From positions 1 to 10,375 of the forward strand of contig BNVH01000098.1 in assembly GCA_025997955.1 (NCBI GenBank): a stretch of DNA of 10,375 nt, read 5' to 3'. Positions within the stretch are counted from its first letter, which is position 1. Each line of letters starts with the position of its first letter. Positions 6,552-10,375 of this stretch are shown here, in pieces. The notes under the pieces are model-generated. The model was not told the DNA's origin, made no database searches, and saw only the letters and a program-made list of their open reading frames with translations. The stretch comes from Synergistales bacterium (GTDB lineage: Bacteria; Synergistota; Synergistia; Synergistales; Aminobacteriaceae). Both the position numbers and the translations under genes were made by a program.

Positions 6552-6584
6552 TAAAAATCATATTTGAATTAGGGAGTGTTCAAC

Positions 6585-7175
6585 ATGTTTAAATTTGACA
6601 GTATCGAGACCCAGGGCGAATTGAAAGAAAACTGTTATCTGTTCTGGTGCGCAGAGACCTTAGAAGCGGCGGTTATCGACCCCGGCGACAGAGCGGATTG
6701 TATTCTAACCCGATTACAGGAGCTCGGGCTCAAGGCGCGTTATATCCTTCTGACCCACGGACATCACGATCATATCGGAGCTGTGGCGGCTGTTCAGGCC
6801 GCGACCAGCGCTGCCATAGCCATCCACAGATTGGAACCCTGTCCCCAACACGCGGATTGGTATGATCAAGCCATCAAGCTCGAGGACGGACGGGAAATCC
6901 AAGTCGGTCAGGAAAAGCTAAAAGTTTTACACACGCCAGGCCATACGCCAGGCGGGGTCTGTTTTTGGACGGAGGGAATTGTTTTTAGCGGAGACACGCT
7001 GTTTCACACCGATGTAGGCTATTCCAATTTCCCAGGAGGCAGCTTCACGGACCTTGAGCGTTCAATCCGGGAAAAACTCTACGTCCTCGACGAATCGACG
7101 GAAGTTTATCCAGGACACGAGGAAAACACAACCATTGGCGAAGAAAAGCGGAATAACACTGTGGTTCGGGCTTAG
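6585..7175 (+). CDS. Metallo-beta-lactamase fold hydrolase, glyoxalase II-like
   Basis: The 196-residue cytoplasmic enzyme belongs to the short glyoxalase II-like (YcbL type) group of hydroxyacyl-thioester hydrolases. The two-metal site is complete: H58-G-H60-H-D62-H63 in LLTHGHHDHIG, H120 in HTPGHTPGG, D137 in FSGDTLF and H178 in VYPGHEENTTIGEEK. NFPGGSFTDLERSI (148-161) is the typical loop before the last motif. The C-terminal substrate-binding domain of true glyoxalase II is absent, so the substrate may not be S-lactoylglutathione. ATG 6585 is the start because AGGGAG (6571-6576) is 8 nt ahead; a GTG at 6576 lies inside that ribosome site. It has its own promoter and no tight partner. Confidence 0.93.
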   Translation: MFKFDSIETQGELKENCYLFWCAETLEAAVIDPGDRADCILTRLQELGLKARYILLTHGHHDHIGAVAAVQAATSAAIAIHRLEPCPQHADWYDQAIKLEDGREIQVGQEKLKVLHTPGHTPGGVCFWTEGIVFSGDTLFHTDVGYSNFPGGSFTDLERSIREKLYVLDESTEVYPGHEENTTIGEEKRNNTVVRA

Positions 7176-7205
7176 CGAGTAAGTATTTACGAACTATTTA
7201 TCTTT

Positions 7206-7256
7206 TTACGTTATATATTTTACATTTTATTTATTGATTTTATATCTATTGATTTT
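7206..7256. repeat. AT-rich repeat tract, left copy
   Basis: The tract is almost pure A/T. It contains TTACGTTATATAT (7206-7218), which recurs exactly at 8291-8303, and TTATATCTATT (7240-7250), which recurs inside the array at 8338-8348 and 8352-8362. Two 15-bp units (7227-7241 and 7242-7256, both ending TATTGATTTT) are alike at 13 positions. It lies between the metallohydrolase and the SRPBCC promoter. It could be a degenerate relative of the array before parA. Confidence 0.5.
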
Positions 7257-7264
7257 GGCCGGGC

Positions 7265-7293
7265 TTGACAAATGTTTCTAAAAGATTTATATT
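7265..7293 (+). promoter_or_regulatory. Strong sigma-70-type promoter of the SRPBCC-marR operon
   Basis: TTGACA (7265-7270, perfect) and TATATT (7288-7293, 5 of 6) are separated by exactly 17 nt. Transcription should begin near 7300, within the first operator dyad. This is the best promoter in the window. Confidence 0.8.
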
Positions 7294-7319
7294 AAGTATA
7301 CTTAACATAAGTAAACTTA
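7292..7319. promoter_or_regulatory. Two palindromic operators, probably for the MarR regulator
   Basis: TTAAGTATACTTAA (7292-7305) is a perfect 14-bp palindrome overlapping the end of the -10 box and the start point. TAAGTAAACTTA (7308-7319) follows 2 nt later, sharing the TAAGT/ACTTA half-sites, 15 bp centre to centre. Binding there would block RNA polymerase. The marR gene is second in the operon, so autorepression is the simple reading. Site assignment is inference from position. Confidence 0.7.
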
Positions 7320-7339
7320 ATATAGGAGGACGATTAAGA

Positions 7340-7753
7340 ATGGAACTACAATGCAAAATCGAAGTGAAAGCCGCGAAGGAGGCCGTCTGGCCGTACTATG
7401 CTGACCCAACCAAGCGCGCCGTTTGGGAAGAGGATTTGGAGAGCCTTGTCTTTGATGGGGAAGTAAAAACAGGAACCACCGGGCGAATGAAGTTAAAAGA
7501 CATGCCCGAGATGTGTTTTACGCTGACCGAGGTAATAGTCAACGCCTCGTATTGTGACAGGACGGATGTTCCGGGCATGGGAAGCCTTTTTTTCACCCAC
7601 AAGATTTTGCAGGAGAGCGGAAAAACGTTCATTCAGCACGGCGTCAGGCTGCAAAAAGACACGTTCACGGAAGAAGATTTAGCCTTCCTCAGCGGCGTGT
7701 TTTCGGACGTTCCGGGCTCGGTTATGAAAATCAGACGTGAGGTTGAGAAATAA
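7340..7753 (+). CDS. SRPBCC (START/polyketide cyclase-like) domain protein
   Basis: The 137-residue protein looks like a single-domain SRPBCC ligand-binding fold. It starts with a beta strand (ELQCKIEVKA), followed by the hallmark helix AAKEAVWPYYADPTKRAVWEE split over residues 11-31. Strands around FDGEVKTGTTGRMKL and FTLTEVI come next, then a turn with SYCDRTDVPGMGSLFF, and a C-terminal helix (about 112-135). Such proteins bind hydrophobic or aromatic small molecules. ATG 7340 has AGGAGG (7324-7329) ahead; a further-left TTG start would fall in the -35 box and is excluded. It is followed without a gap by marR. A role in handling the same ligand that the regulator senses is inference. Confidence 0.82.
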   Translation: MELQCKIEVKAAKEAVWPYYADPTKRAVWEEDLESLVFDGEVKTGTTGRMKLKDMPEMCFTLTEVIVNASYCDRTDVPGMGSLFFTHKILQESGKTFIQHGVRLQKDTFTEEDLAFLSGVFSDVPGSVMKIRREVEK

Positions 7754-8197
7754 GTGGAATTTCCGTCTCCAAGGTTCAAAAGCGACGCGGGTGCTTCGAC
7801 TGGTTTAATTTTTATCCGCGCGTACAACAAGTGGCATACAACCATCAAAAACGCGCTTAGGAAATTGGGCATAACTCATCCGCAATTTGTGGTAATGACC
7901 GTGTTGAATTTTCTCAGCCAGTCAGACGATTTTGTATCGCAAACGAACGTAGCGCGCATGGCCGATATGGATGTCATGTCGGTATCGCAGATATTGCGCA
8001 CTTTGGAGGCCAAAGGTTATTTGGCGAGAATGGAAAACCCCAATGACACGAGAGCTAACGCGCTTCGGCTTTTGGATAAAGGGCAGGAAGCAATCAGGCT
8101 CGCGCTTCCCGTTGTTGAAAGGATAGACGACGAGTTTTTCGGCCGTTTATCGGGTGACGAGGAAGCGTTTCGAGATTATCTTCACAGGTTGATTTAA
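7754..8197 (+). CDS. MarR family transcriptional regulator
   Basis: This 147-residue winged-helix repressor acts as a dimer. The DNA-binding part is clear: THPQFVVMTVLNFL (41-54), VSQTNVARMADMD (61-73) with the first helix of the HTH, VMSVSQILRTLEAKGYL (74-90) as recognition helix, and the wing RMENPNDTRANALRL (92-106). Flanking helices (about 15-38 and 112-145) form the dimer interface. It starts at GTG 7754, the base after the SRPBCC stop, with GAGG at 7739-7742, so translation is coupled. The two TAAGT/ACTTA dyads over the operon promoter are its likely targets. The hydrolase and MATE genes lack this dyad, so they may be outside its control. Confidence 0.94.
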   Translation: MEFPSPRFKSDAGASTGLIFIRAYNKWHTTIKNALRKLGITHPQFVVMTVLNFLSQSDDFVSQTNVARMADMDVMSVSQILRTLEAKGYLARMENPNDTRANALRLLDKGQEAIRLALPVVERIDDEFFGRLSGDEEAFRDYLHRLI

Positions 8198-8232
8198 AAG
8201 CCTACATAACGAAGCATGAGTCTGGGAAAGTA

Positions 8233-8285
8233 ACGTCTCTCAGACGTAAAGCAAAGGTCGGAGTAATCCGGCCTTTGCTTTTAAT
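8233..8285 (+). terminator. Intrinsic terminator after marR
   Basis: AAAGCAAAGGTCGGA (8248-8262), loop GTAA, and TCCGGCCTTTGCTTT (8267-8281) form a 15-bp stem with a single G-T pair, followed by TTTAATAAATATT. A smaller perfect hairpin ACGTCT-CTC-AGACGT (8233-8247) stands directly before it. It should end the SRPBCC-marR transcript. Confidence 0.85.
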
Positions 8286-8295
8286 AAATATTACG

Positions 8296-8394
8296 TTATA
8301 TATCTTATGTTATATTTATTACATTATATTTATTACATTATATCTATTACATTATATCTATTACATTATACTTAATTATATTATACTTATTACA
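8296..8394. repeat. Array of about seven 14-bp AT-rich direct repeats (iteron/centromere-like)
   Basis: The unit is TTATATYTATTACA. Copies: 8296-8309 (degenerate), 8310-8323 and 8324-8337 (identical to each other, TTATATTTATTACA), 8338-8351 and 8352-8365 (identical, TTATATCTATTACA), 8366-8380 (15 bp, diverged), 8381-8394 (TTATACTTATTACA). The array ends about 115 bp before parA and contains no gene. In type Ib partition cassettes the centromere is a set of short direct repeats just upstream of the parA operon, so this is the obvious candidate. Replication iterons are the alternative, but there is no rep gene here. Confidence 0.82.
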
Positions 8395-8425
8395 TTTCGA
8401 TTATTTGCTCTTTTTGTCTTTTTGC

Positions 8426-8492
8426 TTGATACATAATTGAAATGTAGTAATATATACGTAAATAAGATTAATGTAATTAGAATAAACGTATA
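8426..8492 (+). promoter_or_regulatory. Candidate parA promoter with inverted repeat
   Basis: TTGATA (8426-8431) and TAATAT (8448-8453) are spaced by 16 nt. A 7-bp inverted repeat, TATACGT (8453-8459) and ACGTATA (8486-8492), starts at the end of the -10 box and lies across the expected start of transcription, where an autoregulating DNA-binding partner could sit. Confidence 0.45.
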
Positions 8493-8509
8493 GCAAGGGG
8501 CGCTCAACA

Positions 8510-9133
8510 GTGAGGAAATCGGTTGCGATAGTCAACAGGAAGGGCGGCGTCGGGAAAACAACCTTAGCGGTAATTCTCGCCGAACAGGCGTTATTAAAGG
8601 GCGTAACAGCTGTTTGCGTTGATTTGGACCCGCAGGAAAACTTTATTGATTCATTGAGTTTTTTTGCCGGTCGAAAGGAAAACGAGAGGTATCTCGATAA
8701 ACTTATTCCGTGCGGGATTCATGATAAGGTTGAGATACCGGACGACGGCGATATTTTGATTGTAATAGACTGCCCTCCGGCTTTAGAGGACGCAACGATG
8801 AAAGGAATGAAATTAGCGGATAAAATATTGGTTCCGGTTATGAGCGACATATTTTCAATCCTGAATCTTGAGGTCGTGTTCAAACAGGCTGAAGATTGCG
8901 GTAAATCCCGAAATGACATATCGCTTGTGACAATAGGATACAAGCAGGGCGGCGCGACATTGCCGTCAAGTATCAGGAGCAATATCGACAAGCGCAATTA
9001 CAAAGTCGCGGCTGAACTGCCTGTGCACAAGACAATAGCCGTGAACATCGCAAGCGGGAAAAAATGGAGCAACGGAATTGACATGAAATTTCGAAGACCG
9101 TTTTTCGAGCTATATAACGATTTAACAGCGTAA
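8510..9133 (+). CDS. parA: Small ParA-type partition ATPase
   Basis: The 207-residue P-loop ATPase is of the ParA/MinD (deviant Walker) type. K11-G-G-V-G-K16-T-T is the deviant Walker A with signature lysine K11, CVDLDPQ (36-42) is the A' motif, and ILIVIDCPP (82-90, D87) is Walker B. LADKILVPVMSDIFSI (102-117) is the family strand that follows. The protein lacks the N-terminal HTH domain of large ParA, as in type Ib plasmid or integrative-element cassettes, where it binds DNA non-specifically and moves the replicon. GTG 8510 has AAGGGG (8495-8500) 9 nt ahead. The repeat array lies upstream and a small basic partner gene follows after 20 nt. A chromosome-positioning or other cargo-positioning role is also possible. 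Confidence 0.92.
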   Translation: MRKSVAIVNRKGGVGKTTLAVILAEQALLKGVTAVCVDLDPQENFIDSLSFFAGRKENERYLDKLIPCGIHDKVEIPDDGDILIVIDCPPALEDATMKGMKLADKILVPVMSDIFSILNLEVVFKQAEDCGKSRNDISLVTIGYKQGGATLPSSIRSNIDKRNYKVAAELPVHKTIAVNIASGKKWSNGIDMKFRRPFFELYNDLTA

Positions 9134-9153
9134 AAAGGGGGGAGGTGTTCGCA

Positions 9154-9627
9154 ATGGCGATTTTAGATATGGATAATATCAACGCGCTTATGGATAAAAA
9201 AGTTGACAAAAAAGGAGTCGATGATTCGCTTGTATTAGTAAAGAAACAAGACGCGCCCGAGCGAAAAAAAGCGGAGGACAAAATGCCCTGCCGTGACCGT
9301 CGGTACTATAAACGCTCTAACAACATCGAGGATATGAGACCAAATCTACGAAAAGCCTATGACGCCGGCCGTATGCCGCCCGTACACAGAGCGTTGTATG
9401 TTGGTATCGTCAACGCGCTAAACGGCGAGACAGAGGGAGTAATTACGATAGATGAAGTCGTCAGGAAATCAGGAATATCTTCTTTGGGCAGAGTGTCAGC
9501 GCTTAACGCTTTTACGATATATAAATACATGGAAACCGATTACGTGGACGGATGGCGCAAGCTCGGCACTCACGTCAAACTCCTGAAGGACCCAAAAGAC
9601 GTTCTTCCTGAAATATTTGACAAGTGA
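9154..9627 (+). CDS. Basic protein with probable C-terminal winged helix, putative ParA partner
   Basis: The 157-residue protein has no family I can name. Residues 1-75 are polar, highly charged and probably disordered, with lysine-rich parts (15-20, 30-43) and an arginine cluster (47-54, RDRRYYKR). Residues 76-143 look like a winged helix: helix PVHRALYVGIVNAL (76-89), then GVITIDEVVRKSGIS (95-109), a recognition-like helix GRVSALNAFTIYKYM, and a short wing WRKLGTHVKLL. In type Ib partition cassettes the gene after parA encodes a small centromere-binding protein whose flexible basic end stimulates ParA; this product fits that shape, though known ones are usually ribbon-helix-helix. ATG 9154 is chosen, with GGAGG (9141-9145) 8 nt ahead; GTG 9145 lies within that site. 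No terminator follows; it ends against - strand gene remnants. Confidence 0.75.
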   Translation: MAILDMDNINALMDKKVDKKGVDDSLVLVKKQDAPERKKAEDKMPCRDRRYYKRSNNIEDMRPNLRKAYDAGRMPPVHRALYVGIVNALNGETEGVITIDEVVRKSGISSLGRVSALNAFTIYKYMETDYVDGWRKLGTHVKLLKDPKDVLPEIFDK

Positions 9628-9986
9628 ACCGAGCTTCGCTTGACTTGCGCAAAGGGCACTATGGCCTCTTGAATGCCCATGCCGCATTCCAAATCACGGG
9701 AGGGGCCGTCAGAAACACACCCAACACAACCAAGCGTCTGGAACGCGGTCGTCATGTTTCCGCCGGAAAGCCCATTTTTCCTCTTGATCTCGTCTGGTAT
9801 GTTCTGCTTCATAACCAAAATACAAGGCTTAGGCGATGCTTCGATAGCATACAGGACATCACTCAAACTCAAGCGTTGAAATTCGGGGTCAGGCAGCTCG
9901 TATACGACAGTAACGACATAACCGACAGTACGTCCCAGTTCAGGGTACATGCACTTTATGCTCTGGTCTGTATACCAATTACAGGA
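9570..9986 (-). pseudogene. RraA-like protein fragment, fused to TRAP permease remnant
   Basis: Read on the - strand, this continues the TRAP frame without a stop. The match to RraA-type aldolase/regulator-like proteins is recognisable in ELGRTVGYVVTV, LYAIEASPKPCILVM, LSGGNMTTAFQTLGCVGCV, SDGPSRDLE (the conserved GxxxDGxxRD-like site) and IVPFAQ. The N-terminal part of about 80 residues and the C-terminal end are missing. Recognisable homology stops near 9630; the last residues (to 9570) are only the antisense of the neighbouring + strand gene. RraA-like genes often sit beside TRAP transporters, so a deletion that fused neighbours would explain the join. Unlikely to be functional. Confidence 0.72.
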
Positions 9987-10375
9987 TCCGGCAAGCCCAA
10001 GTTTTACCGCAAACCAACCTGTTTGCCCAGGCTTCGAACCGGCGATACTCGCGGCCGCGTATGAAGCGAGAGCTACGGGAGGTGTAATCACGGCTATAAC
10101 ACCGTAGTAAAACACGTACATATGCGCGGCCATCGGCAAAACGCCTAATTGTACCAAAGCCGGTGCAGCGAGCGAGGCTAAAATAACATAGACTCCCGTG
10201 GTCGGAAGTCCCATGCCCAATATGATACCGACAATAGCGGTCATCAACAGTAACTACTCAGGACTTGACAGGCTAAGAGGAACGCCCATAAAAACAGACT
10301 GAAGACTGGCGAATACTTTTCTACCTTGTTTCTGTATGGTAGACATAGCGGCTCTGATTCGCGCGAATATGCTGG
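9987..10375 (-). pseudogene. TRAP transporter large permease (DctM-like, fused type) C-terminal remnant
   Basis: The - strand frame from about 10253 encodes LLLMTAIVGIILGMGLPTT, then ILASLAAPALVQLGV, MAAHMYVFYYGVIAVITPP, VALASYAAASIAGS and a final KLGLAG. These are hallmark segments of the large TRAP permease of the 12TM/4TM fused type, which imports organic acids with an Na+ gradient and a solute-binding protein. An in-frame TAG at 10254-10256 stands right before LLLMTA. The 119 bases beyond it, to the window edge, are open in the same frame but only weakly permease-like. The end of the permease is lost: at 9984-9989 the frame passes into the RraA-like fragment. The gene is broken at both ends. 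Confidence 0.75.

Noticed and set aside
7265..7339. TTG start extending the SRPBCC protein
   Set aside because: The TTG is the -35 box and the extension crosses the promoter and operators.
8296..8394. CRISPR array
   Set aside because: Units are 14 bp, directly abutting, with no spacers and no cas genes.
9624..10064. 146-codon + strand frame
   Set aside because: It is antisense to the TRAP/RraA remnants, which have recognisable family motifs on the - strand.

Overview
The window looks like bacterial chromosome from a Gram-negative (diderm) organism that also carries many Firmicutes-style genes. It begins with an outer-membrane efflux channel and a periplasmic adaptor, which need two membranes. 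It continues with a zinc-uptake operon of a type I associate with Firmicutes, and ends with a TRAP permease fragment joined to an RraA-like fragment. Strong GGAGG ribosome sites and several GTG starts are seen throughout. Together this would fit a member of the Synergistota or another anaerobic diderm near the Firmicutes. That placement is inference; no rRNA or marker gene is present.

Layout on the + strand. (1) 1-1834: end of a tripartite efflux operon, with the 3' part of a TolC/NodT-type outer-membrane channel followed by a complete HlyD/AcrA-type adaptor. The inner-membrane pump is not in the window. (2) 1968-4815: a compact zinc-uptake operon holding a small His/Cys-rich membrane protein, ZnuA-like binding protein, a ZnuC ATPase reduced in frame to 61 codons, ZnuB permease, and an exported protein with a GPGCCGNDG motif. 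The last three genes overlap by 4 nt at each junction. (3) 5115-6485: a MATE exporter behind a strong hairpin/T-run leader. (4) 6585-7175: a glyoxalase II-like metallohydrolase with its own good promoter. (5) 7265-8197: an SRPBCC protein and a MarR regulator, driven by a near-consensus promoter whose -10 box and start region are covered by two dyads (TTAAGTATACTTAA and TAAGTAAACTTA), most simply the MarR operator. (6) 8296-9627: a run of about seven 14-bp AT-rich direct repeats, then a small ParA ATPase and a basic protein with a probable winged helix. This is the layout of a type Ib DNA partition cassette. (7) 9628-10375, - strand: decayed sequence in which the C-terminal part of a TRAP permease is joined in frame to the middle of an RraA-like protein, with an in-frame stop just upstream.

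The most notable points are the partition-like cassette with its repeat array, the motor-less zinc transporter, a 9-nt sequence at the stop of the small metal-site gene that is exactly complementary to the znuA ribosome site, and the gene-remnant junctions at the right end. Two in-frame internal deletions in 10 kb suggest either ongoing gene decay or assembly/cloning joins.
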